Source: an uncultured Winogradskyella sp. (GTDB lineage Bacteria > Bacteroidota > Bacteroidia > Flavobacteriales > Flavobacteriaceae). Taken from it: a stretch of DNA of 64,000 nucleotides. A model generated the notes under the pieces. That model was not told where the DNA came from and searched no databases. It saw only the letters and a program-made list of their open reading frames with translations. Location: assembly GCF_947496485.1 (NCBI RefSeq), contig NZ_CANMCZ010000001.1, positions 801,596 through 865,595 on the forward strand, in the 5' to 3' direction. Below are positions 23,827 to 31,515 of this stretch, in pieces (positions within the stretch are counted from its first letter, which is position 1; each line of letters starts with the position of its first letter). Position numbers and translations under genes: made by a program.

Positions 23827-25203
23827 ATGCTCGGATTAGACAACTTATTTAAATATCATAAAATACCGCTACTCTTTATTGTATTGAGTACCATTTGTTA
23901 TCTCTCATTTGCATATGATTTGGTGAGAACAGATATTTCAAAATTACTTCTACTCTATATTGCACTCTTTGTATTTGCTTATCAAATTATAAAAAAGACA
24001 GGTTTTTATTTTAGGCTTTTAGTTATTTCAGCTGTCTTGTTTCGATTATTGTTTTTATTTGCTATTCCTAATTTGTCTCAAGATTTCTATCGTTTTATTT
24101 GGGATGGACGCATGATGCTTGAAGGTTTTAATCCGTACCTATATACTCCAGATAACATTATACAAAATGGAGGAACCAAAATAGCTCAAGCGAAAGAATT
24201 ATATAATGGAATGGGAGCGTTAAGCGCTTCGCATTTTACAAATTATCCACCTATAAATCAGCTTTGCTTTATTTTAGCTAACCTTTTTCCTGGAAAAAGT
24301 ATTTTAAGTTCAGTTATTGGTTTAAGACTCATAATTATAGCTGCAGATATTGGAACACTCTACTTTGGTAAAAAGCTTTTAGAGCGTTTAAAACTACCTT
24401 CAAATAGAATCTTTTGGTATGTTTTAAATCCATTTATAATTATTGAACTCACAGGAAATCTTCATTTTGAAGGAGTAATGATCTTCTTTTTAATTTGGAG
24501 TTTATATTTATTGCATTCGGGTAAATGGAAATTGGCCGCAGTTGTTTTGGCATGCTCTATTTCTGTAAAATTGATTCCTTTAATGTTTTTGCCTTTGTTT
24601 TTCTGGTGGTTTATGAGCAATAAGAAAATTGAGACTTCTGTCTTCGCAGGAATGAAAAAACTAATTTCATTTTATGGTATTATAGGAATAGTCACAATAC
24701 TTCTTTTCCTTCCATTCTTTTCCTTGGAATTCATTGACAACTATTCTAAAACGGTCGGACTTTGGTTTGGGAACTTTGAATTTAATGCAAGTATTTATTA
24801 TCTGCTAAGAGAAATTGGTTATGCCATCACTGGTTATAATGAAATTGCAATTATTGGTAAAGTGCTTCCAATAGTTTCACTACTTACTATTTTAGGATTT
24901 TCATTCCTTAAACAGAATAATGCAACTTCGAAATTGATAACTTCAATTTTACTGGTTTTCACTATATACTTGTTTCTCAGTACAACTGTGCATCCATGGT
25001 ACATAAGTACACTTGTCATCCTTTGTGTATTTACAAACTACAGATTTCCTTTAGTTTGGTCTTTCATAATTATACTAAGTTATTTAGCTTATTCTAATAC
25101 TGAAAATACAGAGAATTTATGGATAATTGGTTTTGAATACCTTATTGTATTTATTGCTTTTATTTGGGAAGTACTATTAAAAAAAAGACTGCCATTGATC
25201 TAG
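23827..25203 (+). CDS. GT87/mannosyltransferase-like multi-pass glycosyltransferase
   Basis: About 458 residues with roughly eleven membrane helices and the loop SQDFYRFIWDGRMMLEGFNPYLYTP near 90-115, which carries the acidic residue typical of GT-C transferases acting on polyprenol-phosphate sugars (GT87/PIG-M-like). I prefer the ATG at 23827 to the TTG at 23818. Together with the GT2 genes at 21137 and 21823 it could build a mannose-containing glycolipid: the GT2 enzyme charges the lipid carrier and this one uses it at the outer face. The stop codon lies inside a strong terminator hairpin. Confidence 0.8.
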   Translation: MLGLDNLFKYHKIPLLFIVLSTICYLSFAYDLVRTDISKLLLLYIALFVFAYQIIKKTGFYFRLLVISAVLFRLLFLFAIPNLSQDFYRFIWDGRMMLEGFNPYLYTPDNIIQNGGTKIAQAKELYNGMGALSASHFTNYPPINQLCFILANLFPGKSILSSVIGLRLIIIAADIGTLYFGKKLLERLKLPSNRIFWYVLNPFIIIELTGNLHFEGVMIFFLIWSLYLLHSGKWKLAAVVLACSISVKLIPLMFLPLFFWWFMSNKKIETSVFAGMKKLISFYGIIGIVTILLFLPFFSLEFIDNYSKTVGLWFGNFEFNASIYYLLREIGYAITGYNEIAIIGKVLPIVSLLTILGFSFLKQNNATSKLITSILLVFTIYLFLSTTVHPWYISTLVILCVFTNYRFPLVWSFIIILSYLAYSNTENTENLWIIGFEYLIVFIAFIWEVLLKKRLPLI

Positions 25204-25212
25204 CAGTCTTTT
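25183..25212. terminator. bidirectional terminator overlapping the GT87-like stop codon
   Basis: 10-bp stem AAAAGACTGC / GCAGTCTTTT with a 10-base loop. The left arm is the last coding bases of the transferase and the TAG stop (25201-25203) sits at the loop edge. The A-run on the left and T-run on the right suit both directions, serving the convergent gene at 25249 too. Confidence 0.75.
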
Positions 25213-25248
25213 GCTCTATAAAAAATGTTTTAAACTAACTATATGTGT

Positions 25249-25575
25249 TTAGCTAAAATCTTCGTCCTCAGCACCAGGTTCTAACTGTGGATCTTGAACT
25301 GCATCTGGATCATCATCTTCAAAATCCTCATAATCATCTTCATCATAATTTTCCATAGTTACGGCTAACTTAGTACTTACTTTAACCAAATACTTGGTAT
25401 CTTCGGTAGTAACCTCTACAGCTTCTATCAATTCATTTTTTGCATTTCTGAATGAAACGATTTGGTCATCATCATAACCATCTGGATATTTTTCGACTAA
25501 TAGGGCTAAAATTTCTGGAGTCAATTTCCTGAAATCAACAATAACTCGTTTTAGATGTGCGTCTTTTGGTTTCAT
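25249..25575 (-). CDS. conserved acidic-tailed protein of unknown function
   Basis: 108 residues: an ordered part (about 1-70; DAHLKRVIVDFRKLTPEILALL, KYPDGYDDDQIVSF, YLVKVSTKLAVTM) and a very acidic tail (YDEDDYEDFEDDDPD then EDEDFS). Small proteins of this shape occur widely in Flavobacteriaceae without a known role. The tail could mimic nucleic acid or bind basic proteins, which is speculation. Transcribed alone with its own 274-bp upstream gap shared with the divergent gene at 25850. Confidence 0.75.
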   Translation of the reverse strand: MKPKDAHLKRVIVDFRKLTPEILALLVEKYPDGYDDDQIVSFRNAKNELIEAVEVTTEDTKYLVKVSTKLAVTMENYDEDDYEDFEDDDPDAVQDPQLEPGAEDEDFS

Positions 25576-25818
25576 TTTTTTAATTTTTGGAGCTAATTTT
25601 TAATAAATATACTATTTATTTGTTTACGCTAATAGCATCATAAAATCTTTTTTCTTTCTTTCATTTTTTTCGAAAAAAAAAGAAATGTGATTGATTTTCT
25701 GATCTCCAAAACTGTTTTCGACAACTTTCCTAAAGTCCTTTACTCATTTAAAATAATACTACGCTCATTAGAAACTTGTGATTACTCAAAACAATTTTTA
25801 ACTTGCAGGTATAGCTTA

Positions 25819-25826
25819 TAGATTTG
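25819..25826 (+). promoter_or_regulatory. candidate -7 box for the CarboxypepD_reg-like gene
   Basis: TAGATTTG, exact match to TAnnTTTG, 23 bp before the ATG, with TTT (not TTG) 19 bp upstream. The rest of the 274-bp gap (25576-25849) contains a long A/T-rich stretch and no gene that I can support. Confidence 0.4.
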
Positions 25827-25849
25827 AAGCAAACAAAATATTTACAATT

Positions 25850-26284
25850 ATGAAAACACAATTAACATTAACTCAGAAATCAGCCTTTAAAACTTTTGGT
25901 TTTATAGGTATTATGATGCTAACGCTCTTTGCTTTTAATCCTATCTATGGACAAACGAAAACTACAACCTCTGCAGAAGTCGCAACAAACGAAAGAACAA
26001 TCAAAGGTTTGGTTAGCGATGAAGAAAAACCGCTTGAAGGTGTAAACGTTATCCAAAAAGGCACCAAAACTGGAACAGTTACTAATGAAAAAGGTGAATT
26101 TACGTTTCCAAAAAAACTAAAAACTGGTGATATTTTACTCTTTAGTTATTTAGGTTACGAAACTCAAGAAGTAAAAATTAAGGACAATACCACATTTATC
26201 ACTCTGAAACTAACAGCAGATTTAGTAGAAATGATAGGTGCATTAGATACTGCAAAGCCTTATAAGTCTAAGCGTAAAAATTAA
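25850..26284 (+). CDS. secreted carboxypeptidase regulatory-like domain protein
   Basis: 144 residues: a signal peptide ending in PIYGQ near 35, then one CarboxypepD_reg-like beta-sandwich (RTIKGLVSDEEKPLEGVNV, KGTKTGTVTNEKGEFTF, LLFSYLGYETQEVKI), and a short basic tail (KPYKSKRKN). This domain is the usual N-terminal plug partner of SusC-like receptors but here stands alone, with no plug or barrel after it. It may be a periplasmic adaptor or the remnant of a larger protein. Its own promoter suggests it is expressed independently. Confidence 0.8.
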   Translation: MKTQLTLTQKSAFKTFGFIGIMMLTLFAFNPIYGQTKTTTSAEVATNERTIKGLVSDEEKPLEGVNVIQKGTKTGTVTNEKGEFTFPKKLKTGDILLFSYLGYETQEVKIKDNTTFITLKLTADLVEMIGALDTAKPYKSKRKN

Positions 26285-26309
26285 ATTTTATTTATAAAAT
26301 CTAGTCTCC

Positions 26310-26354
26310 TCGAGCGCAGTTGATTGGTCTTTTATAGGTCTCGACTGCGCTCGA
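26310..26354. repeat. GC-rich inverted repeat in an AT-rich gap
   Basis: TCGAGCGCAGTTGA (26310-26323) and TCGACTGCGCTCGA (26341-26354) pair at 13 of 14 positions around a 17-base loop. Base composition is unlike the surroundings. Could serve as a terminator for the upstream gene or be a mobile palindromic repeat; no T-run follows the right arm. Confidence 0.6.
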
Positions 26355-26375
26355 TTAGATAATAATCAAATTTTA

Positions 26376-27386
26376 TTGAAATCACTCGTATTCATATTAC
26401 TATTTATTGTATTCCAATCTCATGCTCAAATCTCTGACTTTAATCATATCGATTTTAAAAAGGCAGATAGTATCGCATTGGGATGCAAGGATGAAGGTTT
26501 AGATAATCTACCTCAACTTACTTATCAACTTACATCTAGCTTAGATACAGACGTTGAACGTTTTAGAGCGATTTATAGATGGGTTTGTAATAATGTAGCT
26601 AATGACTACAATTTGTACCTAAAGAATAAACGTAAACGCGAACGCTTTAAAGACGACAGTATTAAGTTTAAAACTTGGAGCAATAACTTTAGAAAAACAC
26701 TTTTTAAAACCCTTCTAAAAGACCAGAGAACTATTTGCACAGGTTATGCTTATTTGGTAAAAGAATTGGCTAAACTAGCAAATCTAGATTGTGAAATAGT
26801 GCAAGGCTATGGCAGAGTAAGCACAACAGATATTGAAAACCTAGATTTACCAAATCATTCCTGGAATGCTATAAAATTAAAAAACAAATGGTATTTGTGC
26901 GATCCTACTTGGGCAAGTGGAATTCCAGATCCTGAAACCAATAGATTTACGTTTCAGTATAATGATGGTTTCTTTTTAGCTAATCCTGAGCTTTTTGCCG
27001 TTAATCATTTCCCAGAGGAAGCTAAATGGTGGCTTTTAGATAAAGAAATTCCAACATTTGAAACCTTTTTGGCTTCACCAATAATCTATGGTAAAGCTTA
27101 TAAAAATCTTAGTCTTCATATTGCACCAAAGCAAATGCACCATACCATAAAAAAGCACGAAAACGTAGCCTTTGAGTATAAACTCATTAAAACCATTACA
27201 CCAAAAGACATTAGCCTTATGATTGATAATGGTTTTAATAATTGGAAAACTAAACCGCAGTCAGTTTCTGTTGAAGACAAGTCGTTAATTCTAGAGCACC
27301 AATTTAAAACATCTGGTTTTTATGACGTCCATTTATATATTGGTGACGACTTAATTTCTACCTACACCTTTAGTGTAGAAAACTGA
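26376..27386 (+). CDS. secreted transglutaminase-like protein
   Basis: 336 residues from a TTG start, which places the signal peptide (SLVFILLFIVFQSHAQ) at the exact N-terminus; no suitable ATG is near. The transglutaminase core has the Cys-His-Asp triad in sequence: RTICTGYAYLVKELA (Cys near 122), LPNHSWNAIKL (His near 163) and YLCDPTWASG (Asp near 178). RAIYRWVCNNVANDY near 65 is also typical. A C-terminal part (about 250-336) looks like a beta domain. Such periplasmic proteins may act as proteases or crosslinkers; I cannot say which. Transcribed alone. Confidence 0.82.
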   Translation: MKSLVFILLFIVFQSHAQISDFNHIDFKKADSIALGCKDEGLDNLPQLTYQLTSSLDTDVERFRAIYRWVCNNVANDYNLYLKNKRKRERFKDDSIKFKTWSNNFRKTLFKTLLKDQRTICTGYAYLVKELAKLANLDCEIVQGYGRVSTTDIENLDLPNHSWNAIKLKNKWYLCDPTWASGIPDPETNRFTFQYNDGFFLANPELFAVNHFPEEAKWWLLDKEIPTFETFLASPIIYGKAYKNLSLHIAPKQMHHTIKKHENVAFEYKLIKTITPKDISLMIDNGFNNWKTKPQSVSVEDKSLILEHQFKTSGFYDVHLYIGDDLISTYTFSVEN

Positions 27387-27425
27387 TAGTCTTAGTTTAT
27401 TTAGATACTATTAGTAGTCTTCTAC
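27375..27425. terminator. imperfect stem-loop between convergent genes
   Basis: GTAGAAAACTGATAGT pairs, with a small bulge, with the stretch ACTATTAGTAGTCTTCTAC. It covers both 3' ends (stops at 27386 and 27422), so it probably ends both transcripts. Confidence 0.4.
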
Positions 27426-27802
27426 AATTCCACTAAAATATTGTTGATGTCTATCTCTAACTCTTTATTGTCGCATTCAACAAGACTCAATGGTACTTTT
27501 TGTCCATAATCAACATTATTTGTTACAACAACAATTACATCGTTATCAGACAATTCAACCCATCCACTATCTGTAGTGCTAGATATATTCTGCGTATGTA
27601 ATATGCTATAATCCTGACCGTAAACTATAAAATCGAAGCTACGTGTACCATTATTAGTTAATCTAACTTTTGGCAAATCATCAATACATGTTTGCAGCTC
27701 AGCGGTAGGATTAGTAATTGCTGAGTTTTCTTCAATTTCAGACAAGTCTGTTGTACAATTTACTATAAGTAAAAGCACAAAAATGTATCTTACATTTTTC
27801 AT
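27422..27802 (-). CDS. small lipoprotein of unknown function
   Basis: 126 residues. The signal IFVLLLIVNC places the lipid-bearing cysteine near residue 16, followed by TTDLSEIEEN. The mature part is short and beta-rich (VRLTNNGTRSFDFIVYGQDYS, VIVVVTNNVDYG), with paired cysteines near 39 and 109 that may form a disulfide. I recognise no family. It is separated from the upstream pseudouridine synthase-like gene by 129 bp and converges with the transglutaminase gene. Confidence 0.7.
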   Translation of the reverse strand: MKNVRYIFVLLLIVNCTTDLSEIEENSAITNPTAELQTCIDDLPKVRLTNNGTRSFDFIVYGQDYSILHTQNISSTTDSGWVELSDNDVIVVVTNNVDYGQKVPLSLVECDNKELEIDINNILVEL

Positions 27803-27931
27803 AAGTAGGTTATTTTATACAATTTGGGACAACAAACATATATAAAATAAACAAACCACCGACAAAACGTAGTACTTATTCGATGAACGGTAAACTCAAA
27901 AAAATGTGAAATTTGGTGTTAATCCCAGGAA

Positions 27932-28771
27932 TTATAACATTTTCAAGGTATTTATCTCTTGTTCTGTTAAGTGTTTCCAGTGACCTCTAGGAATGTCTTT
28001 TTTTGTTAAATGACCTATTGCAACACAGTCTATTTTTACAATATCGTAGTTGAGATTATCAAAAATTGTACGTAAAATGGTGTTTCCAGTGTTCTTAATT
28101 TTAATTCCTATTTGATTTTTAGATTCACCTTTAATATAACTTATCTCTTCAACAGCAATTAATTTTCCTTCAACCTTAAAGCCTTCTTGAATCTTTTTTA
28201 AATCTTCAAACTTTAAATTTTTATCCAATTCTACTTGAAAAAGTCGCGCTACACCGTTTTTTGAATTCGTGAATTTTTGAACCACTTTATCGTCGTTAGT
28301 AAACAATAACAAACCCAACGAATTTCTTCCTAAACGACCAATAGGCTTAATGTTAGCATTAGTAGCATTCGCTATCAGATCCATAACGGTTCTCCCTTTA
28401 CCTTCTGCTGTCGTTGTAGCAAATCCCTTTGGCTTGTTTAATAAAACATAGACTTTAGCTTCTGGAGTGATACGTTGACCATCAAAACGAACCTCATCAG
28501 TGCGTTTCACTTTATAACCCATTTCGGTAACCACTTTACCATTGACTGTAACTAAACCAATAGCTATATTTTCATCTGCTTCTCGACGAGAACACATACC
28601 AGAATTAGCTATATATTTATTTAAACGTATCTCATCTGGATTAGATGTGACATTAGATTTTGTTTTCTTCTTAAATGGAGCATTCCCTTTGGCAAAACCT
28701 TTAGTTTTACTATTAGCATGTCCTCTTCCTGAAGTTTTTCCTTTTCCTCTGCTATCTTGATTTCTGCTCAT
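27932..28771 (-). CDS. RsuA/RluB-type pseudouridine synthase-like protein lacking the catalytic Asp
   Basis: 279 residues: a Gly/Lys-rich basic N-terminal tail (1-45), an S4 RNA-binding domain (IRLNKYIANSGMCSRREADENI, about 47-95) and an RsuA/RluB catalytic domain (about 105-270). The family motif GRLDxxTxGLLLxT appears as GRLGRNSLGLLLFTND, with Gly (GGA) at the catalytic Asp position. Other elements are intact: LLNKPKGFATT and IRTIFDNLNYDIVKIDCVAIG. Without the Asp it should not isomerise uridine by the known route, but could bind rRNA. The reading frame is clean, so it is not a broken gene. Confidence 0.8.
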   Translation of the reverse strand: MSRNQDSRGKGKTSGRGHANSKTKGFAKGNAPFKKKTKSNVTSNPDEIRLNKYIANSGMCSRREADENIAIGLVTVNGKVVTEMGYKVKRTDEVRFDGQRITPEAKVYVLLNKPKGFATTTAEGKGRTVMDLIANATNANIKPIGRLGRNSLGLLLFTNDDKVVQKFTNSKNGVARLFQVELDKNLKFEDLKKIQEGFKVEGKLIAVEEISYIKGESKNQIGIKIKNTGNTILRTIFDNLNYDIVKIDCVAIGHLTKKDIPRGHWKHLTEQEINTLKML

Positions 28772-28834
28772 TGTATAATTTTTTGCAAAGGTATAACAAT
28801 AGTTTACATGTACTAACCTCTGTTACAGTGATTT

Positions 28835-29587
28835 TTAAAAAGAAATTTTATTTTTACTTAACTCAATTTTTTGAACATATTCATAATCAAAAAATCCTGC
28901 TTTTATTTCTAAAACAACCATATCTCCTACATTGATTTGATTCCATAACTGTCGTTTTAGTTTAAACCTTTTTTTTGCATTGTCTATTTCAATAAAAATC
29001 CAATATGCCTTTGAACGTGCACCACCCGAAGATTTGTCATTTACTATAAAATCTGACCTAACGACATTCTTAGCTGCATATAAAGAATTTAAATAACTTG
29101 CACTCGAAGTTGAAATAAACATAAATCCTAAAACAAAACCAAAAATTATAGCATAGCGCCTTCCGCTTTCTTGAAAAACTGTAGGTCTAGATAGCTTCAA
29201 TAAAAACAAACTTATTATACCAACTACAAAACCAACTAAAGTAAAGCTTTTCCAAAATCTGGGTTCTTCTATCATATTTTCAATAGTATCCATTTGAAAT
29301 ATTAAAAATATGAGTCCACCGCCAAATAAAGCAACAGATACATGCTGCCAAACCTGATCTTTAAAGCTTGGTTTTTTTTCTCTTTTATGTTTTGTAGGAA
29401 AGATATCATAAAGAATCTCTTCAGAATTTCTAACAAACCAAATTAGGTTATGTACAACTATTAGAAATCCAGCTAAAGCAATAAATCTCAACCATGAAGT
29501 TGCTTCATAAAACGGAATTATTAATAACAACCCACCCACTATTTGAGTACAATGTATGAGAAGTTTTTTTTTCTTTTGTCTATTCAA
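28835..29587 (-). CDS. membrane protein of unknown function
   Basis: 250 residues from a TTG start. There are about four to five hydrophobic helices (IVGGLLLIIPF, FIALAGFLIVVHNLIWFV, VALFGGGLIFLIF, FTLVGFVVGIISLFLL, YAIIFGFVLGFMFI) and a soluble C-terminal part of about 80 residues (DFIVNDKSSGGARSKAYWIFIEI) that looks beta-rich. No family recognised. It lies 29 bp downstream of the nitrilase gene and may be cotranscribed with it. Confidence 0.7.
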   Translation of the reverse strand: MNRQKKKKLLIHCTQIVGGLLLIIPFYEATSWLRFIALAGFLIVVHNLIWFVRNSEEILYDIFPTKHKREKKPSFKDQVWQHVSVALFGGGLIFLIFQMDTIENMIEEPRFWKSFTLVGFVVGIISLFLLKLSRPTVFQESGRRYAIIFGFVLGFMFISTSSASYLNSLYAAKNVVRSDFIVNDKSSGGARSKAYWIFIEIDNAKKRFKLKRQLWNQINVGDMVVLEIKAGFFDYEYVQKIELSKNKISF

Positions 29588-29616
29588 AATAAATTGTGAA
29601 TTCGGACTTAATTACT

Positions 29617-30564
29617 TTATTTAATTTCAACAGTAGTTTGTCTCTCTCTATTTACAGTCAATTTAGTTACATCTGGTCTCGAATAATGACCAACAGGATC
29701 AAAGTTTTGTCGCTCTTCTAGCACACGATTAAATTCTATAGTTTGAACGATTAAACCTTCTTTATGTAATACAGGTTCAACAATCCATTCACCATCTGGT
29801 CCTGCAATACAACTACCTCCGTTAGCTAAAGTATCTGGTGCATTTTTGAGAATAGCATCCAAATGCGGAGTGTTTTTTGGAAAATCGGATTTTGACATTA
29901 AACTTGACACCGAAACGACATAAGAGCGAGATTCTCTAGCGATAAATCTCGTGATATCTTTTGTGTTATGATGACTACCAGGCCAAACTGCAACATGTAA
30001 GTTTTCACCTTGACCATATAATGCTGTACGCGGCAATGGCATCCAATTTTCCCAGCAATTTAGTCCGCCAACCGTGAATGCTTTTAAAGGATGTACTTGT
30101 AAACCGTTGCCATCACCTGGAGCCCAGGTTAAACGTTCATCATAAGTAGGCTGCAATTTTCTGTGTACTGATTTTATTTCCCCTTTTTCACTGATATAAA
30201 CCAAAGATGCATAAATGCTATGACCTCCTCTATCAGTTGGTCGTTCCATAATGCCCAGGTATATCGCCATTTTATAGGCTTTGGCTAATTGACACACACC
30301 ATTTAATTCACCTTTTTCAATGCAAATAGAATTGCTGACGTAATGTGCATGCAGCTCTTTGTTTACATCTTTATTCCATTCTGCACCACCAGTTAATGCT
30401 AACCAAAATGGATATCCAGGTAATAAGGCTTCTCCAAATACAATAAGCTCGCAATTTTGTTTTGCTGCGTCTTCAATAGAACTTTCAATTTTTTGTAAAG
30501 TGGCACTTTTATCTAACCAAACAGGTGCGATTTGTGCTATGGCTATTTTTAAGTTTGAACTCAT
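29617..30564 (-). CDS. nitrilase-family carbon-nitrogen hydrolase
   Basis: 315 residues with the Glu-Lys-Cys triad in order: FGEALLPGYP (Glu45), VHRKLQPTYDERLTW (Lys near 135) and GGLNCWENWMP (Cys near 170). GLNCWEN with the following Trp-rich stretch is characteristic of true nitrilases (branch 1) rather than amidases. It would convert an organic nitrile to acid plus ammonia, or an aliphatic amide, in the cytoplasm. It is one base after the UbiA gene. The natural substrate is unknown; plant-like nitrilases take aryl- or indole-acetonitriles. Confidence 0.88.
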   Translation of the reverse strand: MSSNLKIAIAQIAPVWLDKSATLQKIESSIEDAAKQNCELIVFGEALLPGYPFWLALTGGAEWNKDVNKELHAHYVSNSICIEKGELNGVCQLAKAYKMAIYLGIMERPTDRGGHSIYASLVYISEKGEIKSVHRKLQPTYDERLTWAPGDGNGLQVHPLKAFTVGGLNCWENWMPLPRTALYGQGENLHVAVWPGSHHNTKDITRFIARESRSYVVSVSSLMSKSDFPKNTPHLDAILKNAPDTLANGGSCIAGPDGEWIVEPVLHKEGLIVQTIEFNRVLEERQNFDPVGHYSRPDVTKLTVNRERQTTVEIK

Positions 30565-31467
30565 TTAAATTCGGTTTAAAACGACAGATACGTCAATTAA
30601 TAATATCGAAAATACTCCAGCAACTATTATAAATTTAAGGATGTTATGAAGTAAAAGATAATGGTTTTTATTGTTTGATTTCCAGAGTATGATTAGAAAA
30701 ACTAAGAGTAGAATTATGCTGAGATAAAAGAAATAATACATATGCCCTATTTTAAAAAACAATATCAATACTACTGCTGCAACGATTGTTAATATTGCAA
30801 CGATAGTAAGCATTAGCTTCGATATTTTTTCGCCATATACTACTGGAACAGTTCTGTAATCTAAAGCTAAATCTCCTTTTAGGTTTTCAAGATCTTTTGT
30901 CAATTCTCGCATAGAAACTAATAAAAAGAGAAAAATAGCATGTGCAAAAACCACCAATTCAAAATTCTTATAATAAATAAAAATGGCAAAAAATGGAGTT
31001 ACTGTTAATATAGCAGAAACGATATTACCAGTCATTGGTTGTTTCTTTAAACGATGCGAATAAAACCAAATTGCGAAGATGTAGAGTGCAAAAAAGATTA
31101 CAGCTTTAAAAGACACATAACTAGCAAAAACAACAGCTAAAAAATTCAATACAAAGTAAAATGAAAGCTTGGTATTTTGACTTACCAATCGATCTAACAT
31201 TGTCTTTCTAGGTTTATTTATTAAATCTTTTTCAGAATCATAAAAATTATTAATTATGTAACCAGCAGCAATTGTAGCAGATGATGCTAAAACCAGCATG
31301 AGTAAATTAACATCAAATAGGACTGACTTTATCGTTTTATCAGGTGCAAAAATGTAAATAGAAGCTAAATATTGAGCAACAACTATAACAAGTACGTTGT
31401 AACCACGGACTACCGAAAACAGGCTGAAAAATTTAAGAAGAATATGTTTCTGCCGTCTTGATAACAT
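30565..31467 (-). CDS. UbiA-family prenyltransferase
   Basis: 300 residues with about eight membrane helices and the two Asp-rich prenyl-diphosphate sites: NNFYDSEKDLINKP (near 68) and RELTKDLENLKGD (near 187). It is most like the geranylgeranylglycerol-phosphate/menaquinone branch of the family. It follows mevalonate kinase and decarboxylase genes in the same direction, a placement that ties it to isoprenoid use. The acceptor (quinone ring, glycerol phosphate or other) cannot be decided. A REP-like element sits just before it. Confidence 0.85.
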   Translation of the reverse strand: MLSRRQKHILLKFFSLFSVVRGYNVLVIVVAQYLASIYIFAPDKTIKSVLFDVNLLMLVLASSATIAAGYIINNFYDSEKDLINKPRKTMLDRLVSQNTKLSFYFVLNFLAVVFASYVSFKAVIFFALYIFAIWFYSHRLKKQPMTGNIVSAILTVTPFFAIFIYYKNFELVVFAHAIFLFLLVSMRELTKDLENLKGDLALDYRTVPVVYGEKISKLMLTIVAILTIVAAVVLILFFKIGHMYYFFYLSIILLLVFLIILWKSNNKNHYLLLHNILKFIIVAGVFSILLIDVSVVLNRI

Positions 31468-31483
31468 ACATTAAATTTTTATG

Positions 31484-31510
31484 GAATTCTGAAACAAATT
31501 CAGAATGACA
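31484..31510. repeat. palindromic repeat, half copy
   Basis: GAATTCTGAA-ACAAA-TTCAGAATGACA lies in the 48-bp gap between the UbiA and mevalonate kinase genes. It matches one hairpin of the element at 3824-3889, including the terminal ATGACA. Confidence 0.7.
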
Positions 31511-31515
31511 GAGGA

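Noticed and set aside
27422-27802. Link between the small lipoprotein and the pseudouridine synthase-like gene
   Set aside because: They are in the same direction but 129 bp apart and have no related function, so I do not claim an operon.
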